A stretch of 39,914 nt of DNA from a virus. Below, piece after piece: positions 13,079 to 22,604 of the stretch. The notes below the pieces were generated by a model. It was not told the origin of the DNA. It did not search any database and was given only the letters and a program-made list of their open reading frames with translations. The DNA is taken from positions 1 to 39,914 of IMG/VR virus record IMGVR_UViG_3300011116_000690; one strand, written 5' to 3'. The position numbers and the translations under genes were made by a program. Within the stretch, counting starts at the first letter, position 1, and every line of letters starts with the position of its first letter.

Positions 13079-14954
13079 ATCTTGCCAACAACCCCTGGGC
13101 GAGAACCGGCTGCATACTTCCAACATTATTCAGCAAACCTGCATAACGATTGACATCAAGCAGCCCCTTTGGTGCGGCCTGGGCGAAGGCTGGTGCTGCC
13201 AATTGTGGGTCAAGTGCCATAGCTGCCAACTTACCTTTTATTGCTTCGTTGGGACCGCTATACATGAGTTTGCCGACCTGACCAACAATCGGGCCAACCT
13301 TGTTCACCGCCAATTCGCCAAGACCAAATGGCAATGCGCTTTCCAAAATGTTATTCGTGGCAATGTTCTGATATGTATTTGATCCGCGAGAGCGTCCAAG
13401 GTCTTGATTTGTTTGGCGCAGCAGGTCGTCGCGGATTTTTGCCAATGTGCCCAGTTGATCCTGGGTCAGTGACTTTTCTGCCTTGATGCCTGGCTGTGCC
13501 ATTTTACGCTCAAGACCATCTATTGCGCTTTGCACTTTGGAGAGTGTCATTTCGCCTTTTGCATTGGTCAGGTTAAGGCCTTGCAACACTTCCATTTGGT
13601 TGACTGGCTGGCTCATTCTAGCGAATTCAGAACGCGCTGCAGCATATTCAGGATTGACAGCATCAATAACATTATCAAGCTTGTCTTTTACACTTTGCAA
13701 TATTTTTGCTTCTTCTTTATTGCCTCTTCCTATTGCATCGGATATCTGGTCACCCAAAGCGCGCCTTGTATAGTGCAGGCCCTGCAATGAGCCATCAGCA
13801 TTAATATTGATGCCAGCATTTTTTGCCATGATTTTGGCTTTTTCTACTGCATCCTGATAGGCTGGGCGCTTAGCCAAATCGCCAAGCTCAGCCAGTACTG
13901 GTTGCGTCATTTTTGCAGGGTCAATGCCTTTGGCTGCAGCCTGATCATAGAGATCACCAGCAATTTTAGAACGCGTCTCCCTGGCGGCGTCGAGAGCCTG
14001 CTTGCTACCAGATAAGGTATCAAATAAAGCTGATCTTGCATTTGCGTTTTGTGCCTCACGCTCAATAAACTGCTGTGGGCTAACGTCACGCATCAAGCTC
14101 TGCATACGAGCCAGGCCGGCATTGCCGGACGCCTCTGCCAAGGTCGGCATCGATCCAGGGACCAACTCTTGCATGTTCAAATTTACAGGGCTGCCGCCTG
14201 CCGCTTTCTTCATCAATTGCTCAGCAATGGCTGTTTGCCCTTTTTCTGTCCATGGCTGGTAAATTGCTTTGGCCAATCTTCCAGCACCACTGCCAAGCTT
14301 TGCCGCTGCAATAGCGCCACCAGGAAGGGCCCCGCCAATTGCAGCACCCTCCAATGCCTGGGATGGATCAATCAACCCAGAAGACACGCCGCCAGTAACC
14401 GCGCCACCGATAGCTCTCGCAGCAGTATTCCTTAGCCAAGGCAATACACCAGTGCCGACCTTGCCAGCCTCGCCTAAGTTAAAACCACCTGATGATAGTG
14501 CATTTGCCAAGATTGGCACGTTTGGCGCTGCCTTGGCTGCCAGATTGCCAAGCATGCCACCGACCGGCGCAGTACCCAGTACCTCAGTACCAAGCTTTGC
14601 GCCCTTGTAAGCGTATGACTCTGGGTCTGCCCCCAACTCTTTTAGGCCTGCATCAATGGCAGCACGGCGCTCCTGGTTTCGGCTCACTGGCTGCTTGCCA
14701 GTGACAAGGCCTGTGATATTCGGGCCACGGTCGCCGCTTATTAAATCCATGGTCTTATCATATGGCCATAATACTGTGGAGCCAATCGACCCAGCGCCAC
14801 GTACGCCACCAGCAACAAGATTGCCTGCCGTATCAAGCATACCTTGCGTGAAAGTTTTTTCCTGCTTTGGATAAAGCTCAGATGACAAATCCCTGCCACT
14901 AGGCTGATTTGCCGCAGAATATCCAAGTTCGTCAGAGAGATCACGTCCAGCCAT
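13065..14954 (-). CDS. Internal virion / DNA-ejection protein (large)
   Basis: 629 aa, last gene of the virion block. N-terminus has repeated short motifs (AGRDLSDELGY, SGRDLSSELYP). Residues about 100-250 are Gly/Ala-rich with amphipathic hydrophobic runs (GGAVTGGVSSGLI, GAAIGGALPGGAIAAAKLG), like membrane-inserting ejection proteins; the rest is helical with long charged stretches. No enzymatic motif is recognised. Position and composition resemble the injected proteins of P22- and BPP-1-like phages, which build a channel across the envelope. Starts by TAATG overlap with the next upstream gene. Confidence 0.6.
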   Translation of the reverse strand: MAGRDLSDELGYSAANQPSGRDLSSELYPKQEKTFTQGMLDTAGNLVAGGVRGAGSIGSTVLWPYDKTMDLISGDRGPNITGLVTGKQPVSRNQERRAAIDAGLKELGADPESYAYKGAKLGTEVLGTAPVGGMLGNLAAKAAPNVPILANALSSGGFNLGEAGKVGTGVLPWLRNTAARAIGGAVTGGVSSGLIDPSQALEGAAIGGALPGGAIAAAKLGSGAGRLAKAIYQPWTEKGQTAIAEQLMKKAAGGSPVNLNMQELVPGSMPTLAEASGNAGLARMQSLMRDVSPQQFIEREAQNANARSALFDTLSGSKQALDAARETRSKIAGDLYDQAAAKGIDPAKMTQPVLAELGDLAKRPAYQDAVEKAKIMAKNAGININADGSLQGLHYTRRALGDQISDAIGRGNKEEAKILQSVKDKLDNVIDAVNPEYAAARSEFARMSQPVNQMEVLQGLNLTNAKGEMTLSKVQSAIDGLERKMAQPGIKAEKSLTQDQLGTLAKIRDDLLRQTNQDLGRSRGSNTYQNIATNNILESALPFGLGELAVNKVGPIVGQVGKLMYSGPNEAIKGKLAAMALDPQLAAPAFAQAAPKGLLDVNRYAGLLNNVGSMQPVLAQGLLARFNGQ

Positions 14955-16597
14955 TATTGACCCCCTATTGTATAACCACGTGCCCTTAGATCAGCAGTAA
15001 CCTGGGCTGTTGATTTCCCGCTTTTTGCAGCAGTTGCCGCTATATCTGCAAGCGTTGCCGTTTTTGCTTCACCGCCAGATTGACTTTTATTTGCCAAGAC
15101 GGCCCTTGCCTCGTCGGAAAGAAACTTCTGATGAAAATCACTTTTACCAGTCGCTGATTTATATTGCCCTTCAAGCCCTTTTAACTGACCTACCATCAAT
15201 TCTTTGTATTGATTTATAACGCCTTTTAACTGGGCTGGACTGTTCGCTGAATTGATGGTTTTGGCTGCCTCTTCGCGATCACTGACGCCGCCACCAGTCC
15301 CAACGATAGCTTTTACAATCTCGTCGGCAACAATTTTCTTGGTTGCATCGAAATTTGTTGGCGCTGCTGCACCTGTTTGTGAAGCAATAAAATTACCTAC
15401 TTTATTGAATCCTTGAATATCCCGATTATGCAAAGCATCTGCCGCTGCACTAAGGGTGTCCAGGTGCGATAATGCTACGTTGAAAGAGCGAACGGAATTA
15501 CCCTGCTTTCCTGTAGCAAAATCCTTTTCGGCGCGGCCCATTGTAGCGATATCATTTGCACTATAGTTGCCATTGATATCTGAAACGCGCTTCATGATCG
15601 CCATACCAGTAGGCGTGGTGATATCCCTGCGACTCAGTGGCGGCATGCGATTAGAGGCTATGAGTTGCGCAATTGATTCGATATTTTCTGGCGCTATTGG
15701 CGCATCCTCTTTTGCTGACTTCTCTTTCTGAAAATTCAGATTTGCCCAGCCAAGACTATTGCTCATTTTCTCGCCTGGCGTGGCTACATGCTCAAAGCTT
15801 TGGGGACCGTTGTATGTGTTTTCATCAATGAGTTTGGTTATTCCACCAAGATTTAATTCGCGGATTTTTGCCTGCACACCAAGACCGGTGTCTTTCCACG
15901 TTCCATCATCGGCAAGTACATAATTATGCATCTGCCCATCCGGCCCCTTGGCTTGCCTAAAATCGGTTGAAAATTTTGGCTTACTCTTTTCGAGTTCCAA
16001 AGCTTGTTTTCGGTAATTGTCGGCAGATGAAACTAATCCTTTGCCTTCCATGTAGGCAGCACGGTTATTCAGATCATCAATCCGTGATTGTATTGCGCTG
16101 CCTTTATCACCTTGTGGCTGCATGACCTGCGCAATTCTAGATGGCTGGCTCCCTGGAATGGCAGAGGGAGTCGACTGAAATTCTCCATTGCCATCAGCGC
16201 CAAACTTTATCGCCAAAGGCTGCTGATCTTGCTGGATGGCAGGCTGTTGCTGCGTCATAACTGGCTGCTGACGTGCAGAATAGTAATCAATAGCCGCTTG
16301 TCTTTCAGCGTCGGCCTGGGCGATTGCTCTTTTCTTGCCAGATATATCCAGGCCCGTACCTTCATTGGTCAAGGCTAAGTGCTCCATCTGCAATTTTTTC
16401 AAAGCCTCAGCCGCTTGCCGGTCTTTATAAGCTTGAGAAGCCGCTGAGCCAGCCTGCATAGCTCCACTGAGTACTTGGCCCAGAGATATAGGCGTTCTCG
16501 ATGGGCCACCCATGCTAAAAGCTGCCATAGCAGCCGCCATTTGCGCCTGGGATTCAGGATCATCGCCGCCGCCTGAAAATATGTCTAGTAAGCCCAT
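14954..16597 (-). CDS. Internal virion / ejection protein (middle)
   Basis: 547 aa. Ala/Gly/Met-rich N-terminus (QAQMAAAMAAFSMGGPS, LSGAMQAGSAASQAY), a Gln-rich segment near residue 115 (MTQQQPAIQQDQQPL), then a mostly helical body with a C-terminal ANKSQSGGEAKTATLADIAATAAKSG. Such proteins are carried in the head and injected first. No lytic transglycosylase motif is visible. It lies between two other ejection-type proteins in the canonical three-gene order. Confidence 0.6.
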   Translation of the reverse strand: MGLLDIFSGGGDDPESQAQMAAAMAAFSMGGPSRTPISLGQVLSGAMQAGSAASQAYKDRQAAEALKKLQMEHLALTNEGTGLDISGKKRAIAQADAERQAAIDYYSARQQPVMTQQQPAIQQDQQPLAIKFGADGNGEFQSTPSAIPGSQPSRIAQVMQPQGDKGSAIQSRIDDLNNRAAYMEGKGLVSSADNYRKQALELEKSKPKFSTDFRQAKGPDGQMHNYVLADDGTWKDTGLGVQAKIRELNLGGITKLIDENTYNGPQSFEHVATPGEKMSNSLGWANLNFQKEKSAKEDAPIAPENIESIAQLIASNRMPPLSRRDITTPTGMAIMKRVSDINGNYSANDIATMGRAEKDFATGKQGNSVRSFNVALSHLDTLSAAADALHNRDIQGFNKVGNFIASQTGAAAPTNFDATKKIVADEIVKAIVGTGGGVSDREEAAKTINSANSPAQLKGVINQYKELMVGQLKGLEGQYKSATGKSDFHQKFLSDEARAVLANKSQSGGEAKTATLADIAATAAKSGKSTAQVTADLRARGYTIGGQ

Positions 16598-16599
16598 AA

Positions 16600-18222
16600 T
16601 TAAAACCTCAATATATCTGATACATCTGGCACGTTTGCAGTCTGATTTGGAACATATGAATTATTGCTTTGTGAACTTACAGCATATGGTCGATATGTAG
16701 AACTATTGTCACCACTGCCAAAATTTTTAAACAACTGCGACCCGGCTAGTGCCCCGCCAAGGATATTCGCGCCCTGGTTTTGATAAAGAGGTGCACTTGA
16801 GGTTTGGCTGCTATTCGCGCTCATGTATGGGGCCAGCAAGCCATTTACTTTACCGGCCTGGTTCAGTTGGTAATCATTGGCATTATTTGCCCAGTTGTAG
16901 GCATTATTCTGTATTCCACCTAGCAGCCCAACCCCTGTAGCCCTGTTTTGACTATTTAGCTGGTTGGTATTGAACTGCAGTCCAGTATTGTACTGGTTAG
17001 CCTGCTGCTGATTGGCCTGGTTCTGCATGCCGGTTTGCTGGCGGTTGCCCAGGTTTTGCAGATTCATTTGCTGCTGGCCTTGGTAATTGGTCGCATTTGC
17101 TGCCTGCTGATTCTGGGCATTTTGCAGAATGGAGCTTAGCAATCCGGCATAGGCTTGTTGCTGCGCTTGGTTGCCTGCATTTGCATTGAATTGCGCGCCC
17201 TGGTTGGTAAGCTGAGCATTGCTCAAATTGACCTGATTCTGTGCGCCAGCATTGGCACCAGCAACGCCAAACTGCTGACCGGATAGACCCATGGCTGCGG
17301 ACAATTGGTTTTGGCGATCTTGCGCGAATTGCTGGGCCTGCGCCGCCACCGCGGCATCCGTCTGATTCTGTCCGACCTGAGACAGCGCTCGCGTCATATT
17401 GCGTGTTAATGAATCTGCAGCCTTGCCTTCTGCCAAGCCCTGGCGAGAGCCGCCGTATTGCCCGTTCACGATGGCATCACCCCGGATGGAGGGCAACAAA
17501 TCTTGCTTGAAGCTGGTCAGCATGTCATCTTTGAGATTCTGGAAGTTTGCCGAGCTTTGGTTTAGGCCTTTTTGAATTGCGCCAGCAAGGTATGGATTAT
17601 TTCCAAGATCGCCATTGATGATGTTTCCCAGTGCCGGGTCAAGATTCAGATTATTCTGACTTGGCGCATTGATCTGCGCAGCTGGGCCAGCCAGGGATAT
17701 ACCCGCATTTTGCGCAGTATAGCCTTGAGGCGCAAATGCCTGGGCGGCCTGCATGGGGTTGGTAAATCCACCCTGAGCGGCAGAGCCATATGCAGAACTC
17801 ATTTGCGGGGCAGAATATGGGCTGTTAATCATGTCCATGGCAGCAAGACGCTGCTGAACTAGATCATTATAAGCAGTTCCACCAAGGAAGCTATCCGCAC
17901 CTTGCCCGGCCTGCTGCAAACCAGCGCTTTGAGGCTTATCAAGCAAGCCCTGGTAACGCGCCAGCAAACCCTGGGTTGGCTGGTTGTAGTCGGACTCGGC
18001 ATATATTGGATTGCCGTTGGCATCCGTACCTGTCGGCTTGGCCCCTTCTTTCAAAGTCTTGCTGCCAGAGCCAAATAATATCGAGGCTATGCGCGGGTCA
18101 AGTTGTTGCTGCGTGGTTTGGGTTTGCTGACTACTTCCACCGCCACTGCCGCCAAATAGGCCGCCGACCACTGAGCCAATCAGTGACCCACCTAATTTAC
18201 CTAATAGTGCTTCAGCGCCCAT
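16600..18222 (-). CDS. Q/N-rich internal virion protein
   Basis: 540 aa, extraordinarily rich in Gln and Asn with heptad-like repeats (QAQQFAQDRQNQLSAAMG; NQQAANATNYQGQQQMN). The N-terminus is Gly-rich and hydrophobic (LLGKLGGSLIGSVVGGLFGG), typical of P22 gp7-like transfer proteins that associate with membrane. The low-complexity body is expected to be flexible or to form an extended helical bundle. Overlaps the GNAT-like gene by 22 bases. Family assigned by position and composition. Confidence 0.6.
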   Translation of the reverse strand: MGAEALLGKLGGSLIGSVVGGLFGGSGGGSSQQTQTTQQQLDPRIASILFGSGSKTLKEGAKPTGTDANGNPIYAESDYNQPTQGLLARYQGLLDKPQSAGLQQAGQGADSFLGGTAYNDLVQQRLAAMDMINSPYSAPQMSSAYGSAAQGGFTNPMQAAQAFAPQGYTAQNAGISLAGPAAQINAPSQNNLNLDPALGNIINGDLGNNPYLAGAIQKGLNQSSANFQNLKDDMLTSFKQDLLPSIRGDAIVNGQYGGSRQGLAEGKAADSLTRNMTRALSQVGQNQTDAAVAAQAQQFAQDRQNQLSAAMGLSGQQFGVAGANAGAQNQVNLSNAQLTNQGAQFNANAGNQAQQQAYAGLLSSILQNAQNQQAANATNYQGQQQMNLQNLGNRQQTGMQNQANQQQANQYNTGLQFNTNQLNSQNRATGVGLLGGIQNNAYNWANNANDYQLNQAGKVNGLLAPYMSANSSQTSSAPLYQNQGANILGGALAGSQLFKNFGSGDNSSTYRPYAVSSQSNNSYVPNQTANVPDVSDILRF

Positions 18223-18596
18223 TTTTTTGTACTCCTGTAGATTTCTCCGTCTTGCCTAAAGCCAAGAGCGATTAGTATTTTATGCCCATCTTCTGTTGTT
18301 GCCCTTGAGATCACCTCACCATATTTATCTATGATCTCATTTATCACACGCAGCGCAACTCTTCCAAACCACTTGCCCTTTAATTCAGGGTCAACACAGC
18401 AATGCACCTCATTGCAATAGATTAGCATTCCACCTACGATTTTACTATCATGCTTTATTGCAACTATATTGCATTTATCCGTAACAGAAAAAAACTCATT
18501 TAAAGTCATGCCGCCCAATCTGTATTGGATTGCGGCGTAGGCCTTTTCTAAAGCTTCATTGCGGCCATGGTCCTGGTTGCTCTGTTGGTCCTGCAT
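18201..18596 (-). CDS. GNAT-fold protein in the virion module (T7 gp13-like position)
   Basis: 131 aa. Reads as a small GNAT acetyltransferase: central beta strands NIVAIKHDSKIVGGMLIYC, VHCCVDPELKGKWFG (the acetyl-CoA-binding P-loop region normally has Q/RxxGxG/A; here KGKWFGR) and C-terminal ALGFRQDGEIYR. Such GNAT-like proteins occur beside internal virion proteins in several podoviruses and may be structural instead of catalytic. Start has a strong SD (AGGAGG, 9 bases before), inside the end of the preceding gene. Confidence 0.65.
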   Translation of the reverse strand: MQDQQSNQDHGRNEALEKAYAAIQYRLGGMTLNEFFSVTDKCNIVAIKHDSKIVGGMLIYCNEVHCCVDPELKGKWFGRVALRVINEIIDKYGEVISRATTEDGHKILIALGFRQDGEIYRSTKKWALKHY

Positions 18597-18843
18597 TTTT
18601 CATAACCTCCTGAGAGATCATCATCAACTTTTGAGGGTCATTGGCTGCTTGCATTAACACCTTTGCCCAAACATCGGCATCAGGTATTTTTGCAGCCTGT
18701 ATTTGCGCAATGATTTTCTGCACTGTTTGTGGTGTAGGGCTTTGAGCGAGCATACTTGCCAATTGCTTGGGGTCCGTGCTCTGCTGCATCATTCCCAACA
18801 GCCCACCTTCAGGCGCTTGTGGTGAGCCAAATAATGTATCCAT
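18556..18843 (-). CDS. Small virion-region protein, unknown function
   Basis: 95 aa, helical with two similar halves (SMLAQSPTPQTVQKIIAQI; AANDPQKLMMISQEVM) and a Pro-rich end. Not recognised. Overlaps the GNAT-like gene by 41 bases, which contains that gene's SD. Likely a minor virion or assembly protein judging from location. Confidence 0.55.
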   Translation of the reverse strand: MDTLFGSPQAPEGGLLGMMQQSTDPKQLASMLAQSPTPQTVQKIIAQIQAAKIPDADVWAKVLMQAANDPQKLMMISQEVMKNAGPTEQPGPWPQ

Positions 18844-18846
18844 TTT

Positions 18847-19122
18847 TTATCCTAAAAATACCCAGGCCGATGTAGCACCCTTGAAATAATAAATACCGAC
18901 GCCTGACCCCGGATTCCAGAGCGTTCCATCGGCATACCTAATATCGCCATCCCTGGGCTTTGTCGGCGCTACTGTCGTCTTATCAAGATGTCCAGCACTC
19001 ACCAATGTCAAAGCAGAGCTAATTTTCTGTAATTCGCTGAAAAAATAACGATTAATCTCATCCGGGTCTGTTGGTAACTGCCCGGGTGAATACGAAACTG
19101 TATTTATATTTGGCGCTCTCAT
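18847..19122 (-). CDS. Conserved podovirus tail-region protein, unknown function
   Basis: 91 aa. N-terminal LPTDPDEINRYFFSELQKISSAL helix then KPRDGDIRYADGTLWNPGSG, ending with a beta-rich IYYFKGATSAWVFLG. This pattern (DGDIRYADG...GVGIYYF) is common in small tail proteins of podoviruses, from memory; its place next to the nozzle protein suggests a tail accessory or needle component. Confidence 0.6.
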   Translation of the reverse strand: MRAPNINTVSYSPGQLPTDPDEINRYFFSELQKISSALTLVSAGHLDKTTVAPTKPRDGDIRYADGTLWNPGSGVGIYYFKGATSAWVFLG

Positions 19123-19140
19123 ACGAAATTGTATTACCCT

Positions 19141-20694
19141 TTACCATGCCCCAGCGGTTTCAACATCAATATCAAACGAATCTATCCGCCATTGAAAAGC
19201 TGTGCCAGAAGCAAATTTAACTGCAATATACCTACCAGACACAAACAGATCAGCCGCCACCTGCGTACCAATAGTATAAGTCACATTCGTATATGTCGGG
19301 TCTGCATAAGGGCTGTCAGAAGCGCCAATACTGATAATGATTGTTTGACCATTATTTCCTGAAATGCGCGGGCGCAGCCCCTTCACAGTTTTAATGCTTT
19401 CTGGCGTATCAAAAGATAGACCGCGGCGCTCAAGATATGCGGTAGGCATTGTCCCATTGAACGATGCCGAGGCATCCAGCATGTAAAACTTTTGGTCTGT
19501 GGACGCCATCAGTACCCGGGCAGTGTCCGGCGTATAGTCGGGGCCGTTCCAAAATGTCAGATCAGAATCCCATGAATCGCTATCTTGTGACCACAATCCG
19601 CCAAGATCGTTTGACACTGAGCCGTAATTCGCATGATTCAGATTTGGCAGATCACGAAATGACACGGTTTTATCAACAAAATTGTAGACCATCGCTTTAT
19701 CGCATGAACTGGCTCCAATGGATGGATAGCATAAGAAAATCTCGTTCAGGAATGGGTTTTTGAAGCAGAACACAAGGCCGCGGTTAGTCACGTCGATATT
19801 CTGGAAGAAATACCGGCGGGTCAGTTTGTCCAGCACTGATGTTGCAGACTGTCCATCGTGAATAATCACGTCCGAGCCAGTGACCACAAAGTGCCAACCG
19901 TCAAACTCTACTGCACAATTTCGGTTTAGCATGCCAGACATGCCCATGATCTTAGAAAACCTGAAAACACCCTGGCCGCCGACGTAGTCCATGCGGTGCG
20001 TAGAGTTTTCGGTGTAGATGATGAATGAGTCGCGCAAAGGCAAACCGTCAACAATCGGGCTTGTGGCTTCTGCAAGATCAGTCTGCCCAGCGTCTTTAGT
20101 TGTGTCTGTTTCGTCCCACGACGCGGATATTGAACCTGGGTCGTATGGATGCGACCATTTCACCAAGAAAGGCTTATTGACGCCAGCAATGGTGACGTTC
20201 AGTGCTACCAGGAAATTCTTGTATGCACGTATTGCTTTGCATGAGTCGGCGCGTGCGGCGAAGTTTGCCAGGTCGACAAACTTGTTTGCGAGGTTTGTAT
20301 CCCACGACATGGGCACCTTCCCATCCCCAGCATTCAGCACTGGAATGCCGCCGATCACGGCGTATGTCCAACTGTTAGCCGTGCCGGTGCGTGGTGTGGC
20401 ATGCGTAATATCGGTATGAACAGCAGCAGAACCGCCTGATTGCGTTACTGCATAGGTCTTGGCAGCAGATGCATATATCCAGTAGCGTGTACCAGTGATG
20501 GTTATAGGTAATACATATTGTGGGACGACAGAAGGCGAGTTATACACTTCACCATGCCCATAAAACTGATAGGCATAGCCATCCAGGAAACGAATGTTCC
20601 TGGCATCAGTCCAGGCATTTATCGGCAGCTCATGCTGAGACAGATCGCGATTAACACCGAACTGCCCTGCACTCTGTATTTTAACGAGCGCCAT
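19141..20694 (-). CDS. Tail nozzle / packaged-DNA stabilisation (P22 gp10-like) protein
   Basis: 517 aa from ATG 20694. Begins SAGQFGVNRDLSQHELPIN, then AWTDARNIRFLDGYAYQFYG, a start typical of podovirus nozzle proteins that form beta-propeller-like tails. Repeated aromatic/Gly beta motifs continue to the end (FQWRIDSFDIDVETAGAW). Position between fibre/adaptor and ejection proteins fits the hexameric tail hub that seals the portal. No enzymatic motif seen. Class likely; exact family uncertain. Confidence 0.65.
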   Translation of the reverse strand: MALVKIQSAGQFGVNRDLSQHELPINAWTDARNIRFLDGYAYQFYGHGEVYNSPSVVPQYVLPITITGTRYWIYASAAKTYAVTQSGGSAAVHTDITHATPRTGTANSWTYAVIGGIPVLNAGDGKVPMSWDTNLANKFVDLANFAARADSCKAIRAYKNFLVALNVTIAGVNKPFLVKWSHPYDPGSISASWDETDTTKDAGQTDLAEATSPIVDGLPLRDSFIIYTENSTHRMDYVGGQGVFRFSKIMGMSGMLNRNCAVEFDGWHFVVTGSDVIIHDGQSATSVLDKLTRRYFFQNIDVTNRGLVFCFKNPFLNEIFLCYPSIGASSCDKAMVYNFVDKTVSFRDLPNLNHANYGSVSNDLGGLWSQDSDSWDSDLTFWNGPDYTPDTARVLMASTDQKFYMLDASASFNGTMPTAYLERRGLSFDTPESIKTVKGLRPRISGNNGQTIIISIGASDSPYADPTYTNVTYTIGTQVAADLFVSGRYIAVKFASGTAFQWRIDSFDIDVETAGAW

Positions 20695-22024
20695 AAGCAC
20701 TTAACAGACCATAGCGGTTCTGTCCTTGAGATTGTGGCTGCTGACCTTGGAATCTCTGCAACAGGCCTTGCGGCTTGTATTGCTGCTGTTGCTGGAACTG
20801 ATTCTGTTGGCCTTGTGGCTGCTGATATGGGTTTTGCTGGTTGCCATTATAGTATCCAGCCGCAGTAGGCTGACTAGCCCAATTCTGACCAACAGATTGC
20901 TTATAGGCGTCGGTTTGCTGGAATGGCTGCAAATATGGATTTTGTTGCTGACTTTGCTGCGGCTGATAAGGTGCCTGCTGTTGCTGCTGACCTTGCCATG
21001 GCATTTGCTGCACAAAACCTGTATTCGTTGCCCATGGGTTGACTGAGCCACGCTCTGTAGTCATTTGACCTGTATCTTGATTTACCTGACCAGGTAAGCG
21101 CGGCGCTTCACCGCGGTAGGTGTTGATAGGCACATAGTCAGGATGTGTTTGCATATACTGCTTCATCTGAAACTGTACTGATGCGTCATTCAGATTTTGG
21201 CCTGCAAATGGATCTTCGCGTGGTGCCTGATATTGATTCTGGTTCAGCGAGTCAAGAAAACCTTGGCTCATGTGACTATTTGATGTTCCACCGTAGCCCA
21301 ACTGGTTAGCCAGCATGGCATCAATCTGGGCTTGCTGACGCTGGTTGGCGTCAAATGTCACGCCCTGGCCGCCGCCATTGGCTAGAGAGCTGATGAAGGT
21401 TTCTGCGCCACCAAGAGAATTAAACTGATTTGCTGCATCGGTTGGGTTTGGCCCATATCCGGCATATTTTTGACGAAGCTGCGCTAGTACGTCATTTGGA
21501 TTTTGCTGCTGTGCTTGCGATAGTAGGCTTTGGAAGTTCTGTCCACGATAATTTCCAGATGGGACTGTGTATTCAGTCTTTGCTGCCATTGGCATTTTTG
21601 CGGCAGCAGGCTGATCCAGGCGCAAACCAGCTGCAGCAGTCTCAGCGGCAGTAGAAGGCAGGCCAGAATCACCCACACCTTTACCATTGACCATGTTTTG
21701 TGCAGCGGCAACCTGAAATGCGCGCTGGGCAGCTCCCATACCCTTTGTCTGTATTTCATTATTCCAGTAGTCGATGCCGCCTTGATCACCTTGCCGACCA
21801 AAGGCCGTGTAAAAATCTTTTGCGGTTTGCGGTGCTGGGCCGCCAGTTCCCGGGGCCATTGAAGTTCCAACGCCGCGCCCGTTCTGAAGGTTTTCAGCAG
21901 ATGCTGCATAAAAAGCTTTGTGCGCAGCATCCTCACCCTTGGATGCTGCGAGACGCTTCCAGTAATCAATGCCCGCCTGATCGCCGGTCGCCCCGAATTG
22001 TCCATACCAGTCTTCGACAGCCAT
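20681..22024 (-). CDS. Virion protein with two DUF4214-like repeats and Q-rich tail
   Basis: 447 aa. Two N-terminal repeats of about 50 residues: WYGQFGATGDQAGIDYWKRL and FYTAFGRQGDQGGIDYWNNE, each followed by an AFxxAAxxN helix; these resemble DUF4214 units found in Gram-negative surface proteins. The last 180 residues are Gln/Pro/Tyr-rich low complexity (QQQAPYQPQQSQQQ). Its 5' end is 13 bases from the secreted-protein gene, its 3' end overlaps the nozzle gene. Might link fibre and tail; function is not proven. Confidence 0.55.
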   Translation of the reverse strand: MAVEDWYGQFGATGDQAGIDYWKRLAASKGEDAAHKAFYAASAENLQNGRGVGTSMAPGTGGPAPQTAKDFYTAFGRQGDQGGIDYWNNEIQTKGMGAAQRAFQVAAAQNMVNGKGVGDSGLPSTAAETAAAGLRLDQPAAAKMPMAAKTEYTVPSGNYRGQNFQSLLSQAQQQNPNDVLAQLRQKYAGYGPNPTDAANQFNSLGGAETFISSLANGGGQGVTFDANQRQQAQIDAMLANQLGYGGTSNSHMSQGFLDSLNQNQYQAPREDPFAGQNLNDASVQFQMKQYMQTHPDYVPINTYRGEAPRLPGQVNQDTGQMTTERGSVNPWATNTGFVQQMPWQGQQQQQAPYQPQQSQQQNPYLQPFQQTDAYKQSVGQNWASQPTAAGYYNGNQQNPYQQPQGQQNQFQQQQQYKPQGLLQRFQGQQPQSQGQNRYGLLSAYGAR

Positions 22025-22037
22025 GATTACCTCTTAA

Positions 22038-22532
22038 TTAATTCAATGGATAAGCGCATTTGGTTATTGAATACCCGCTAGCAGTAACAACAGCGCCAGT
22101 TTTTAAAGTAATGGTGGCCGTATAAAAATCGCCGCCAGACGCATTTGTTTTTACACAAACTACTTTACGCATAGCGTCATATGGTATTACTGACTTAGCA
22201 TTACTCCCATAAGTTTCCACATAGTACAAAGGATTTCCCTGCGCTTTCCCGCCTGATGCTACCAGGAATTTATCCCAGATAGCGTTACATGTACCTGTGC
22301 TGCCGAAAGTCCAGTTTTCCACTGTGGCACCATCTGCATAGGTCAAAGCAATTGTCTGAGCTGCCGTACAGTTGTAGTCAGCACGCAGTAGATCGCGACT
22401 GTGTACGCCTGTAGCACTACCAATAGTTATATTGTCATCTACAGTTTGATTTGTGATGAATTTGCTATTCTGGGCAAATACAGTGCCGGACAACAGTGCT
22501 GCGGAAAGAATCAATATTTTGGTAATTTTCAT
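22038..22532 (-). CDS. Secreted four-cysteine protein within the tail module
   Basis: 164 aa from the ATG at 22532 (GGG 9 bases upstream). Clear Sec signal peptide: basic MKITK, hydrophobic ILILSAALLSGTV, cleavage likely after FA before QNS. The mature part is beta-rich with four cysteines (DYNCTA, TGTCNA, VVCVKT, TKCAYP), so probably two disulfides in the periplasm. A cleavable signal peptide is unexpected for a virion part; a superinfection-exclusion, receptor-masking or host-conversion role is possible. No family recognised. Confidence 0.6.
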   Translation of the reverse strand: MKITKILILSAALLSGTVFAQNSKFITNQTVDDNITIGSATGVHSRDLLRADYNCTAAQTIALTYADGATVENWTFGSTGTCNAIWDKFLVASGGKAQGNPLYYVETYGSNAKSVIPYDAMRKVVCVKTNASGGDFYTATITLKTGAVVTASGYSITKCAYPLN

Positions 22533-22604
22533 GATGAGCCCTATCAATTAATCAATTAATGCCCAGCACACGCCAGGTTATTCATTCTAGCACTTGCATG
22601 GCTA

